Assembly (NCBI GenBank): GCA_000799755.1
Contig: JUHI01000012.1
Coordinates: 1 to 64,000 of the forward strand
Direction of reading: 5' to 3'
From: Martinezella tropici
GTDB lineage: Bacteria; Pseudomonadota; Alphaproteobacteria; Rhizobiales; Rhizobiaceae
Length of the DNA stretch: 64,000 bases
Shown: one piece after another, positions 35,179-43,474 of the stretch
How positions within the stretch are numbered: position 1 is the first letter of the stretch
Layout: every line of letters begins with the position of its first letter
The notes under the pieces: model-generated
What the model was told of the DNA's origin: nothing
The model's input: the letters and a program-made list of their open reading frames with translations, nothing else
Databases searched by the model: none
Translations under genes and position numbers: made by a program

Positions 35179-35889
35179 ATGTCGTTCTGGGAAAAATTGC
35201 TGAATGCTATCGGTAGCACCGCCGGCAATGCCCTGTCGGCCGTGGTCGAGGCTATTCGCACCGTCTTTGAAGGCGATCCAGAAACGCGCCGCAAAGTGGC
35301 GTTTTCAGTCGCCATAATCGCCCTGTCGGCCAAGATGGCGAAGGCAGACGGCGTGGTGACGGAAAACGAGGTCAACGCGTTTCGCGAGATCTTCGAGTTC
35401 CCGCCCGATCAGGCAAGAAATGTTGCCCGCCTCTATAATCTCGCGCGTCAGGATGTCGCCGGTTATGAAGCCTACGCGGAACGGCTTTCCTCTCTTTGCG
35501 AGACTTGCACCAAGGATTGCCCGGTTCTGGAAGACGTGCTGGATGGGCTGTTCCATATCGCCAAGGCAGACGGTCTGATCCATGAGAAGGAAATGGCCTT
35601 CCTTCAGCATGTGGCCGAGATTTTCCACATGAGCGAGGAGCGGTTCGAGCAGATCATGGCGCGCCATGTCAACGTCGGCGGCCGCGATCCTTACAAGGTG
35701 CTGGGCGTCTCGCGCCAGGACGATTTCCCGACGATCCGTCGCCGCTATCACGGCCTCGTCTACGAGAACCACCCGGATCGCCTCGTTTCGCGTGGGGTGC
35801 CGGAAGAGTTCCACGCCATCGCCAACGAGCGCATGGCAGCTCTGAATGCGGCTTATGCCGAGATCGAGAAAGAACGCCGCGCAGCATGA
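35179..35889 (+). CDS. DjlA-like TerB/J-domain co-chaperone
   Basis: Protein of 236 residues. A TerB-like (DjlA-N) helical domain spans residues about 30-150 with two KADG motifs (MAKADGVVTENEV and IAKADGLIHEKEM). A C-terminal J domain (about 170-236) has YKVLGVS and the HPD tripeptide in YENHPDRL that stimulates DnaK. There is no clear N-terminal membrane anchor like that of E. coli DjlA, although residues 15-30 are mildly apolar. The stop overlaps the ATG of the amidase gene. Such djlA-amidase pairs are frequent in Rhizobiales. Confidence 0.9.
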   Translation: MSFWEKLLNAIGSTAGNALSAVVEAIRTVFEGDPETRRKVAFSVAIIALSAKMAKADGVVTENEVNAFREIFEFPPDQARNVARLYNLARQDVAGYEAYAERLSSLCETCTKDCPVLEDVLDGLFHIAKADGLIHEKEMAFLQHVAEIFHMSEERFEQIMARHVNVGGRDPYKVLGVSRQDDFPTIRRRYHGLVYENHPDRLVSRGVPEEFHAIANERMAALNAAYAEIEKERRAA

Positions 35890-36647
35890 GTGCATTCAAG
35901 GCGGATTTCAGTCGCGCCCATGTGCAGCCCTCGCCGAACCATGGCGAGAGGCGGAATGGGCGTCGGCCCGATATCATCCTCCTGCATTATACGGGCATGG
36001 GTACGGCCGAGGGAGCGCTCGATTGGCTCTGTCGGCCCGAGAGCCAGGTGTCCAGTCATTACTTCGTCTTCGAGGACGGCCGCGTCATGCAGCTTGTCCC
36101 CGAAGAGCGTCGCGCCTGGCATGCGGGCAAGAGTTCCTGGCATGGCGAGACCGACATCAATTCATCGTCGATCGGTATCGAGATCGCCAATGCCGGGCAC
36201 CCCGGCGGATTGCCAGAATTCCCGGATGCGCAGGTCGAAGCAGTCATCGAACTGTGTCGCGATTGCGGCCAACGCTGGGCAATCGCCCCCGAACGGGTGC
36301 TTGGACACTCCGATGTCGCGCCTGTGCGCAAGGTCGATCCGGGCGAAAAATTTCCCTGGGCGCGGCTTGGAGCAGCGGGTGTCGGGCACTGGGTTGAGCC
36401 GGCTTCGATCACCGGCGGGCGGTTCTTCCAGAAGGGTGATGTGGGCCAGCCGATCGAGGCCTTGCAGTCCATGCTTTCGCTCTACGGTTACGGCACTGAA
36501 ATAAATGGCGAATTCACGGAAAAGCTGAAGGGCGACGTCGAGGCGTTCCAGCGCCATTTCCGGCAGGAGCGCGTCGACGGTATCGCTGACTTTTCGACGA
36601 TCGATACGCTTCATCGCCTGCTGTCGGCGCTGCCGCATTATTCCTGA
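35886..36647 (+). CDS. N-acetylmuramoyl-L-alanine amidase with PG-binding domain (AmiD/AmpD-like)
   Basis: Zinc amidase of 253 residues. The amidase_2 domain (about 20-165) has IILLHYTGMG (zinc His), SSHYFVFEDGRVMQLV, SSIGIEIANAGH and GHSDVAPVRKVDPGEKFPW with the remaining zinc ligands. A PG_binding_1 domain follows (about 185-250: FFQKGDVGQPIEALQSMLSLYGY). No signal peptide is seen, so it may be the cytosolic AmpD-like enzyme that trims recycled anhydro-muropeptides. AmiD-type enzymes with the same domains are exported lipoproteins. The ATG overlaps the previous stop (ATGA). Confidence 0.9.
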   Translation: MSAFKADFSRAHVQPSPNHGERRNGRRPDIILLHYTGMGTAEGALDWLCRPESQVSSHYFVFEDGRVMQLVPEERRAWHAGKSSWHGETDINSSSIGIEIANAGHPGGLPEFPDAQVEAVIELCRDCGQRWAIAPERVLGHSDVAPVRKVDPGEKFPWARLGAAGVGHWVEPASITGGRFFQKGDVGQPIEALQSMLSLYGYGTEINGEFTEKLKGDVEAFQRHFRQERVDGIADFSTIDTLHRLLSALPHYS

Positions 36648-36773
36648 TATCGTTCGATCCTGTCGTCTGCATTTATAGCCGGCTATTGATGGCAAAGCGC
36701 GCAACACCCTGTAGCGCCACAGCTTTTCCCTATTATCTCCGCATTGGATTGGTCTAACGGCGCTCGCTGAACG

Positions 36774-36811
36774 ACGGTCGCGCCGTCTGGGTTTGTGTGT
36801 CGCGCGACCGT
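36774..36811. repeat. Perfect 10-base inverted repeat in the amidase-SLT gap
   Basis: ACGGTCGCGC (36774-36783) pairs with GCGCGACCGT (36802-36811) around an 18-base loop. No T run follows, so it is not a standard terminator. It lies about 100 bases before the next gene. The rest of the 266-base gap holds a smaller hairpin (GACAG/CTGTC near 36868-36883) and no open frame I trust. Confidence 0.5.
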
Positions 36812-36913
36812 AGACGACTAATGGGGACTGTGCATTCCGGCGGCTTTTTTTGCCTCCAGCCGGACGTGACAGCTTGTGCTGTCCGCGGTCCCATCCTGGA
36901 GACAAAAGACTAC

Positions 36914-37471
36914 ATGAAAAATTTGATTGTTGCGGCTGTGGCATGCGTCGGCGTGCTGCTGGTGGGATATGATTGCGCCCTTGCGGGCCAGCGCCACGCA
37001 AAGCATAAGACGGTTCCTCTCAAGAGCGTCAGTCGTACCACCGGCTTCCCGGTTCCCAATGTTCCCTCCGAATTGCGCAATGCTGAATCCTCCTTTGCAC
37101 GGCAGACCCGCTATTCCGCGCTCATTGCCAAATATGCCAAGCAGAACGGTGTCGCAGTCGAACTTGCCACCGCCGTCATCCAGATCGAAAGCAATTTCAA
37201 TCCTAAAATTCGCGGCAGCGCAGGCGAAATCGGCCTGATGCAGATCAAGCCGGCCACGGCCCGCCTGATGGGGTACACGGGTCGGACGAAGGGGCTCTAC
37301 GATCCCGAGACCAACATCAAGTTCGGCATGAAGTATCTCGCCATGGCGCAGAACCTTGGCGGCGGCCCGACCTGCAACACCATCCTGAAGTACAATGCCG
37401 GTCATGGTGCGACGCGCATGAATCCGATCTCGAAGCGCTATTGCGGCAAGGTGCTGGCACTTCTCGACTGA
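36914..37471 (+). CDS. Secreted SLT lytic transglycosylase, small
   Basis: Periplasmic transglycosylase of 185 residues. From the ATG at 36914 residues 1-24 are a signal peptide (MKNLIVAAVACVGVLLVG, cleavage after CALAG). The SLT domain has IQIESNFNPKI (catalytic Glu near residue 94), AGEIGLMQIKPATARLMGY and ILKYNAGHG. It is short, with almost nothing but the catalytic domain, like VirB1-type and other specialised rhizobial transglycosylases. No secretion genes are nearby. A frame open from 36797 has no signal at its start. An upstream CTGGAGA may be the ribosome site. Confidence 0.9.
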   Translation: MKNLIVAAVACVGVLLVGYDCALAGQRHAKHKTVPLKSVSRTTGFPVPNVPSELRNAESSFARQTRYSALIAKYAKQNGVAVELATAVIQIESNFNPKIRGSAGEIGLMQIKPATARLMGYTGRTKGLYDPETNIKFGMKYLAMAQNLGGGPTCNTILKYNAGHGATRMNPISKRYCGKVLALLD

Positions 37472-37552
37472 GATCCATCCGCAGGCGGATTCGAGTAGGG
37501 CGGAATCGCTTTCCGTGCTATCGAAATCGCGATTATGCGTGAGGGTTAGAGC

Positions 37553-38746
37553 ATGGCAGCGGATTTCAGGTTCATCGTCGTTGGCCGGGGCATGATGGGA
37601 GCAGCGGCTGCCCGTCACCTGGCAAACCAAACGGACGGCATCGCCGTCATCGGGCCGGATGAACCTGAAGATCGCGCCAATCATCAAGGCGTTTTCGGCA
37701 GTCATTATGACGAAGGCCGCATTACCCGCACGATCGACCCGGATACGGACTGGGCTCGCTTGGCAAACCGTTCGATCAGCCGCTATGCGGATATCGAACG
37801 GGACAGCGGTATCCAGTTCTACTCGGCGGTCGGTTGTCTCGTCACCGGGCCGAAGAGAGGCGGTGAAATCAGCTATGTCGACGATGTCGTCGGGGCCGCT
37901 GGTCGGCTGGGGGTTCAAACCGAACTTCTCGACGATGCCGGGCTCAAGGCGAAGTTTCCCTTCTTCGCTTTCGCTTCGGGAAGCGAAGGGGTTTTCGAAC
38001 CGAAGGGCGCTGGTCACATCAGCCCGCGTCGCCTGGTGAAGGCGCAATCGCTGCTCGCGGAAAAAGCCGGCGCGCGTGTCATCAAGCAGACGGCGCTGTC
38101 GATCCGCGACGAGGGCGGCCTTGCCATCGTCAGGACGGCGGAAGGCGAGACATTCAGCGCTGAAAAGATCCTGTTGGCCACCGGCGGTTTCTCCATTGCC
38201 GAGAATCTCTTGCAGCGACCTGTTGAGATGAAGGTTTATGGACGTACTGTCACCTTCTTCGAGGTCAGCGAGGCGGAGGCAGAGGCGCTTTCCGGCATGC
38301 CGTCATTGATTTCGGTGGCGCCTGAAGACGTGGACAGCATCTATATGCTGCCGCCGATCCGCTATCCGGACGGCAGATATTACATCAAGATCGGCGGCGA
38401 TCCCGACGACTTGCAATTCGAGAGCGAAGCGGAATTGCGTGCCTGGTTCCGGACTCCGGGCCGCGACAAGGCGCGCGATCATCTGGTGCGGATCTTCCAT
38501 GAGCTCGTTCCCGGCGTGAAGCGGCCGCCGTCTTTTACCAATTCCTGTGCCGTCTCCTATTCGCCGACCGGCTATCCGATGATCGGTTATACGTCTTCCT
38601 CGCGGGTCGCGGTCGTGATGGGCTGCAACGGCACTTCCGCCAAGAGTTCCGATGAAATCGGCCGGCTGGGAGCGGAGCTGCTGCTCGCAGGTCGAATCAA
38701 GGACGAGGGCTACGCCACGGATTTCTCAGCGCATTTCCGCAACTGA
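37553..38746 (+). CDS. FAD-dependent amine/amino acid oxidoreductase (DAO family)
   Basis: Flavoenzyme of 397 residues with the dinucleotide-binding VVGRGMMGAAAARHL near residues 8-22 and the DAO fold of sarcosine oxidase-like proteins. SHYDEGRITRTI near residue 50, ILLATGGFS near 208 and NSCAVSYSPTGYPMIG near 330 are further supports. It probably oxidises an N-methyl amino acid or similar amine with release of an aldehyde or keto acid. The substrate is unknown. It stands alone between the SLT gene and rnpB. Confidence 0.87.
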   Translation: MAADFRFIVVGRGMMGAAAARHLANQTDGIAVIGPDEPEDRANHQGVFGSHYDEGRITRTIDPDTDWARLANRSISRYADIERDSGIQFYSAVGCLVTGPKRGGEISYVDDVVGAAGRLGVQTELLDDAGLKAKFPFFAFASGSEGVFEPKGAGHISPRRLVKAQSLLAEKAGARVIKQTALSIRDEGGLAIVRTAEGETFSAEKILLATGGFSIAENLLQRPVEMKVYGRTVTFFEVSEAEAEALSGMPSLISVAPEDVDSIYMLPPIRYPDGRYYIKIGGDPDDLQFESEAELRAWFRTPGRDKARDHLVRIFHELVPGVKRPPSFTNSCAVSYSPTGYPMIGYTSSSRVAVVMGCNGTSAKSSDEIGRLGAELLLAGRIKDEGYATDFSAHFRN

Positions 38747-38807
38747 CATCCTGCCTGGGCAAAGCCGCATATTTAGGTGGCAATTACGGACGGTCTCGGT
38801 TAATGAG

Positions 38808-39213
38808 CCTGTGCCAGTTGGCCGGGCAGCCGCGCTTCATCAATGCCGAAAGGCGATGAGGTGAGGAAAGTCCGGGCTCCACGGAAACACGGTGCCGGAT
38901 AACGTCCGGCGAGGGCAACCTCAGGGAAAGTGCCACAGAAAGCAAACCGCCCGATCCTTGGATCGGGTAAGGGTGAAAGGGTGGGGTAAGAGCCCACCGC
39001 GTCTCTGGAAACAGCGACGGCACGGAAAACCCCACCGGGAGCAAAACCGAATAGGGATGACGCGGGGCGCGCAAGCGCTCCAGCCCGTTTCCGGGCCGGT
39101 CATCCGGGTGGGTTGCAAGAGGCGTCGCGCAAGCGCCGTCCCAGATGAATGGCTGCCACGTTCCGGCCTTGGCCGGAGCCATACAGAACCCGGCTTACAG
39201 GCCAACTGGCAAA
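38808..39213 (+). ncRNA. rnpB: RNase P RNA (class A)
   Basis: Catalytic RNA that trims the 5' leader of tRNAs. The ends pair (GCCAGTTGGCC at 38813-38823 with GGCCAACTGGC at 39201-39211, helix P1). The conserved core elements are in order: GAGGAAAGTCCGGGCTCC (near 38860), ACAGAAA (near 38935), GGTAAGAGCCCACCG (near 38984), and ACAGAACCCGGCTTACAG near the 3' end (39184-39202). The length of about 400 bases fits alphaproteobacterial RNase P. The exact 5' and 3' ends are estimated from P1. Confidence 0.95.
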
Positions 39214-39644
39214 TCATCACGCCATCTTGGGAAGGTGTATCCCGTACCCCTGAGAAATAATTTCGGGAGTTGCTGAATCCCCTGAATCTCAGGGATTCCG
39301 GACTTTGGCGGGCGCGGGTTTTCGCCTGTGAAAACAATCCGTTTCGGGACGTCTCCTGAAGCCTGTCCTAACCTTTCGTTAAACTTAACGGCTTATGAAT
39401 ATTCAGGCTGCGGCCACGTCTGACGTGGCTTCATCCCATTGACGCCCATATGGTCCCATGGTATCCCAAACGAACACTGCACAAGGGCAAATCAGAGCCC
39501 AATCATCGCAAAGCCATGATTGCTCCCGTTCTGGGGGTGTCGGAAGGGTGTCTATCCTTTCGGCTTGCGAAGCTGTGTCCGATTTTGGCTGTGCCTGTAA
39601 GCGAGTAGCGGCTTGCGGGTCATGGGGGACGGGTGTTTCGCGTC
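39214..39644 (+). promoter_or_regulatory. Long leader/promoter region of the dcw cluster
   Basis: The 430 bases between rnpB and mraZ contain no credible gene. A hairpin at 39275-39298 (GAATCCC/GGGATTC) may end rnpB transcription. It overlaps three GANTC sites (39275, 39284, 39294). A CtrA-like site follows at 39368-39382, a GCCACGTC-TGACGTGGC stem near 39411-39430, and an 11-base direct repeat GGGTGTC (39535-39541 and 39546-39552) about 100 bases before mraZ, which could be an MraZ operator. Confidence 0.55.
39368..39382 (+). promoter_or_regulatory. CtrA-like box before mraZ
   Basis: CTAA, seven bases, TTAA matches the CtrA full site TTAA-N7-TTAA at 7 of 8 positions. Another TTAA follows at 39385-39388. 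It lies 263 bases before the mraZ ATG. CtrA is the essential cell-cycle regulator of Rhizobiales and acts on division genes in relatives. Confidence 0.5.
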
Positions 39645-40085
39645 ATGAACCGCTTCCTGTCAAATGCGACCAACCGGATCGATTCCAAGGGGCGGGTTTC
39701 CGTGCCTGCTGCGTTTCGTTCCGTGCTGGCGGAGCGCGATATCCAGGAGCTGTACTGCTTTCAGGATTTTGTGTTTCCGGCGATCAGCGTCGGCGGTCTG
39801 GATCTGCTCGATCGCTTCGAGCGGCAGATTGCGGCGGACGATCCGTTTTCGCCGGCGGCGAACCAGATGTCGCTCCTCATTCACGGGGGCGGGGTCTTCA
39901 TGAAGCTCGATGCGGAAGGGCGGTTGATGGTCACGGATTTTATTCGCGACTTCACCGGAATTGCAGGCGAAGTAACCTTCGTCGGTCGGGCGGATCATTT
40001 TCAATTATGGCGACCGGAGGCCTTTCTGGCCTTGCAGGCGCAGGCACGAGAGGAGCGCAGGCTGGCGGGCAGGCGCTCGGAATAG
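39645..40085 (+). CDS. mraZ: Transcriptional regulator MraZ
   Basis: DNA-binding protein of 146 residues, first gene of the dcw cluster, with two SpoVT/AbrB-like repeats. Each shows the family arrangement: NATNRIDSKGRVSVPAAFR near residue 10 and MKLDAEGRLMVTDFIRD near 90. MraZ represses its own operon in other bacteria by binding repeats upstream. The ATG at 39645 (MNRFLSNATNRID) agrees with the usual start. An in-frame GTG at 39633 is closer to the GGGGG ribosome site and would add four residues. It is followed by rsmH after 14 bases. Confidence 0.94.
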   Translation: MNRFLSNATNRIDSKGRVSVPAAFRSVLAERDIQELYCFQDFVFPAISVGGLDLLDRFERQIAADDPFSPAANQMSLLIHGGGVFMKLDAEGRLMVTDFIRDFTGIAGEVTFVGRADHFQLWRPEAFLALQAQAREERRLAGRRSE

Positions 40086-40099
40086 AACGGGGAAACGGA

Positions 40100-41125
40100 A
40101 TGGCGGCGAATTCAGGCGGAGGTTCTTCTGATGCCGGTGGCGGACCAGCTCGTCACATTCCGGTTCTTCTTTCCGAGGTGATCGAGGCGCTGGCTCCGGC
40201 GCCCGGCAAGGTCATTCTCGACGGAACATTCGGGGCTGGCGGCTATACGTCGGCCATTCTTGCCGCCGGTGCCAACGTGACCGCGCTCGATCGCGATCCG
40301 ACGGCGATCGTCGCAGGGCAGGCGCTCGTTTCAGCCCATGCCGGTCATCTCAATCTCATTCAATCGCAGTTTTCCGAGTTGGCCGATCATGCGCCTGCGG
40401 GTGGTCTTGACGGTATTGTGCTCGATATCGGCGTCTCCTCCATGCAGATCGACGAGGCCGAGCGCGGTTTTTCCTTCAGTAAAAATGGTCCGCTCGATAT
40501 GCGGATGTCGGCAAGCGGTGTGTCGGCGGCCGATGTGGTCAATCGCGCCAAGCTTGCTGATCTCATCCGCATCTTCGTGTTTCTCGGCGAGGAAAAGCAG
40601 GCGCCGCGCATCGCGCACGCGATCGAAAAGCGTCGCGCTGAGGCTCCTTTCGTGACCACCCGCGATCTGGCCGGGCTGATCGAGGTCGTGACGCCGCGAA
40701 AGGCCAAGGACAAGATTCATCCGGCGACGCGGGTCTTTCAGGCCTTGCGCATTTTCGTCAATGACGAGCTGGGCGAACTGGCCCAGGCATTGTTTGCGGC
40801 AGAGCGCGCGCTCAAGCCGGGTGGGCGCCTTGTCGTCGTGACCTTCCATTCGCTGGAGGATCGCATCGTCAAAAAATTCTTTGCCGATCGCTCGGGTCGC
40901 GCCGCCGGGTCGCGTCACATGCCGATCGTGAATGAGCGGCCTGCCACCTTCGAGCCGGTTGGCAAGTCGATGATTTCTGCGAGTGACGCGGAGGCGGAAG
41001 CCAATCCGCGTGCTCGCTCAGCCAAATTGCGTGCGGGGGTTCGCACTTTGGCTCCGGCGGAGGCGGCAGATCTCTCGATCTTCGATCTGCCCAATCTCGC
41101 CAGTCTTGGAAAGCTTGGGGGCTGA
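40100..41125 (+). CDS. rsmH: 16S rRNA (cytosine1402-N4)-methyltransferase
   Basis: Methylates C1402 of 16S rRNA (MraW). 341 residues: RHIPVLLSEVIEAL at the start, SAM-binding LDGTFGAGGYT near residue 40, DGIVLDIGVSSMQID near 108, then FSKNGPLDMRM and HPATRVFQALRIFVNDEL, all standard for the family. The ATG at 40100 has GGGGAAACGGA before it. A frame open to 39458 runs through mraZ in another phase and is not part of the protein. Second gene of the dcw run. Confidence 0.96.
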   Translation: MAANSGGGSSDAGGGPARHIPVLLSEVIEALAPAPGKVILDGTFGAGGYTSAILAAGANVTALDRDPTAIVAGQALVSAHAGHLNLIQSQFSELADHAPAGGLDGIVLDIGVSSMQIDEAERGFSFSKNGPLDMRMSASGVSAADVVNRAKLADLIRIFVFLGEEKQAPRIAHAIEKRRAEAPFVTTRDLAGLIEVVTPRKAKDKIHPATRVFQALRIFVNDELGELAQALFAAERALKPGGRLVVVTFHSLEDRIVKKFFADRSGRAAGSRHMPIVNERPATFEPVGKSMISASDAEAEANPRARSAKLRAGVRTLAPAEAADLSIFDLPNLASLGKLGG

Positions 41126-41126
41126 A

Positions 41127-41654
41127 ATGCTGAAGACTTTTGACATCGTGCTGATCGGCGTCATGACGGCCATGGCCAGCGTGACCTATACGATCAAGCA
41201 TCGTGCCGAGCTGAAGCTGGAAGAGGTGCGTCGCCTCGAATCCGAAATCAAGCTTGAAAGGGATACGATCGATCTGCTGAAGGCGGACTGGGCGCTGGTA
41301 TCTCAGCCAAACCGGCTCGAGCGCCTCGTCAACAATTATAACAGCGAACTTCAGCTGCAGCCGACGATTTCGACGGCAATCGTTCAGCCGAGCGAACTGC
41401 CGATGCTGCGCTCGCAGCTTCCGCCGCCACCGGTAACGGCTTCGAACGATCCGAAAAGCGGCGGCAAGTCTCCTGGCAATCCCAAGAAGGGGACATCGCT
41501 CGCCTCCACAAGCGGCGATTCAACGGATGCCGAGATCCGGAAAGCCATTGCCGATGTGGCCGCAGCGCCTGCGCCGCGACCGAAACCTCCGGCTCTTGCC
41601 AAGCGCAAGAAGCCTGAAATTGACAACATCGCAACGGGATCGGTGAGGGAATAA
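41127..41654 (+). CDS. ftsL: Cell division protein FtsL
   Basis: Bitopic division protein of 175 residues, somewhat long for FtsL. A short cytoplasmic start is followed by a transmembrane span (residues 5-22, VLIGVMTAMASVTYTI) and a periplasmic coiled-coil (about 25-70: RAELKLEEVRRLESEIK, NRLERLVNNYN) that joins FtsB and FtsQ in the divisome. A Pro/Ala/Lys-rich tail (about 90-175) is the extra length. It was assigned from structure and place between rsmH and ftsI. It begins one base after rsmH and its stop overlaps ftsI by one base. Confidence 0.9.
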   Translation: MLKTFDIVLIGVMTAMASVTYTIKHRAELKLEEVRRLESEIKLERDTIDLLKADWALVSQPNRLERLVNNYNSELQLQPTISTAIVQPSELPMLRSQLPPPPVTASNDPKSGGKSPGNPKKGTSLASTSGDSTDAEIRKAIADVAAAPAPRPKPPALAKRKKPEIDNIATGSVRE

Positions 41655-43408
41655 TGTCTTTTCTTTCTCGCATCATGGTCCTGAAGAGCAAGGCCCACTT
41701 CTCCACCGACGGCAACAATCGCCCAAGCGACGGTCTCTTCGGCTCGCGGTTCGAAGGCGCGCGCAAGCGCAAATCCAATCAGGCAAAGAGCCGCGTCGTA
41801 CTCCTGGTTGCGAGCTTCATCGCAATCTACTGCGTGATCGGCGGCCGGCTTGCACAGTTCGCGATGACCCTGCCGGATACGACGTCGAGCATTTTGCCGC
41901 CGGACCGTCTGATGGCGTCGCGCCCTGACATCGTCGACCGCAACGGCGCCCTGCTTGCAACCGACATCCGCACGGTCTCGCTGTTTGCCGAACCGAACAA
42001 GATCATCGATGCCGACGAGGCAGTCGAGGAGCTGCGCAAGGTTCTGCCGGATCTCGACAGCAAATCCACCTACAGGAAGCTCTCCGCGAAGTCCTCCCAC
42101 TTTGCCTGGCTCCGCCGACAGCTGACGCCGAAGCAACAGAGCCAGATTCTGGCGCTCGGCATTCCGGGCATCGGCTTCCGCCCCGAGAAGCGCCGCTTCT
42201 ATCCGGGCGGCACCACCGCCCCGCATATTCTCGGCTACGTCAACATCGACAATCGCGGTGTTGCCGGGATGGAGAAATATATCGACGATCAGGGCCTTGC
42301 CGATCTGGCCGCTGCCGGCATGACCAACGATCAGCCGCTGCAGCCGGTCAAGCTTTCGATCGACCTGCGCGTGCAGGGTATCGTCCGCGACGCGGTCGTC
42401 AACGCGGTGAAGAATTTTCAGGCAAAGGGTGCCGGTGCTGCGATCCTCGACGTTCACACCGGCGAGGTGCTGGGCATGGCCTCGGCCCCCGATTTCGATC
42501 CCAATTATCCGAGCGAGGGCGCCAGCGAAGGGTGGCTCAACCGCATGACGAACGGCACGTTCGAAATGGGGTCGACCTTCAAGACCTTCACCATGGCGAT
42601 GGCGCTCGATTCCGGCAAGGTGACGTTGCGTGATGCCTTCGATGCGACGAACCCGATCCGGATCGGCGGCTTTACCATCCACGACTTCCACGGCCAGCGC
42701 CGCGTTCTGAGCGTGCCGGAAATCTTCCAGTATTCTTCCAACATCGGCACCGCAAAGATCGCCGATCTTGTCGGCATCGACGGGCACAAGGAATTCCTGA
42801 CCCGTTTGGGTCTGCTGACCAAGATGGATACCGAGCTGCCGGAAGTGAAGACGCCGAGCCAGCCGCGCGTCTGGAAGAAGATCAACTCGATCACCATCTC
42901 ATTCGGCCATGGCGTGTCGACCACGGCGCTACAGACAGCGGTTGCCGCATCTGCGCTCGTCAACGGCGGCAAGCTCATCGAACCCACTTTCCTGCCGCGC
43001 ACGCGCGATCAGGCCGATGCCATCGCCAAGATGGTCATCAAGAAGAGCACCAGTGACGACGTCCGCTTCCTGCTCGAGTTCAACGGCACCAGGGGCTCCG
43101 GCCGCAATGCGCGCGTTCCCGGCTACAATGTCGGTAGCAAGACCGGCACGGCCGACAAGGTTGTCAACGGCCGCTACGCGCACAACTTGAACTTCAACAG
43201 CTTCCTGGCCGCCTTCCCGATCGACAACCCGCAATACATCGTCATGACCTTCATCGACGAGCCGAAGAGCGGCGAGCGTGGTGGTGGGACGATCTCGGCC
43301 TTTACGGCCTTGCCGATCGCCCGCGACATCATCGCCCGCGCGGCGCCGATTCTCGGGGTGCAACCCAGCTTTGGAAAAGATGACGCGGCCTTGCTGGCGT
43401 CTTATTAA
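41654..43408 (+). CDS. ftsI: Peptidoglycan transpeptidase FtsI (PBP3)
   Basis: Septal penicillin-binding protein of 584 residues. A cytoplasmic start of about 45 residues, rich in basic residues, precedes the membrane span (VVLLVASFIAIYCVIGG, near 48-64). The non-catalytic pedestal follows. The transpeptidase has STFK (SxxK, Ser307), SSN at 361-363 and KTG at 496-498. It cross-links septal peptidoglycan with FtsW as polymerase. Overlap with the ftsL stop (TAATG) implies translational coupling. Confidence 0.96.
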   Translation: MSFLSRIMVLKSKAHFSTDGNNRPSDGLFGSRFEGARKRKSNQAKSRVVLLVASFIAIYCVIGGRLAQFAMTLPDTTSSILPPDRLMASRPDIVDRNGALLATDIRTVSLFAEPNKIIDADEAVEELRKVLPDLDSKSTYRKLSAKSSHFAWLRRQLTPKQQSQILALGIPGIGFRPEKRRFYPGGTTAPHILGYVNIDNRGVAGMEKYIDDQGLADLAAAGMTNDQPLQPVKLSIDLRVQGIVRDAVVNAVKNFQAKGAGAAILDVHTGEVLGMASAPDFDPNYPSEGASEGWLNRMTNGTFEMGSTFKTFTMAMALDSGKVTLRDAFDATNPIRIGGFTIHDFHGQRRVLSVPEIFQYSSNIGTAKIADLVGIDGHKEFLTRLGLLTKMDTELPEVKTPSQPRVWKKINSITISFGHGVSTTALQTAVAASALVNGGKLIEPTFLPRTRDQADAIAKMVIKKSTSDDVRFLLEFNGTRGSGRNARVPGYNVGSKTGTADKVVNGRYAHNLNFNSFLAAFPIDNPQYIVMTFIDEPKSGERGGGTISAFTALPIARDIIARAAPILGVQPSFGKDDAALLASY

Positions 43409-43474
43409 GCGTGAAAGAATACACACGTCGATTCGCGAGGGGCGGACTGATCGAGAAGGCGAAAAGTACATTCG

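Noticed and set aside
36797..36913. N-terminal extension of the small SLT protein
   Set aside because: The added 39 residues would bury the signal peptide that starts at 36914.
39458..40099. Long N-terminal extension of RsmH
   Set aside because: It overlaps mraZ in another phase; the RsmH family starts near the ATG at 40100, which has a ribosome site.
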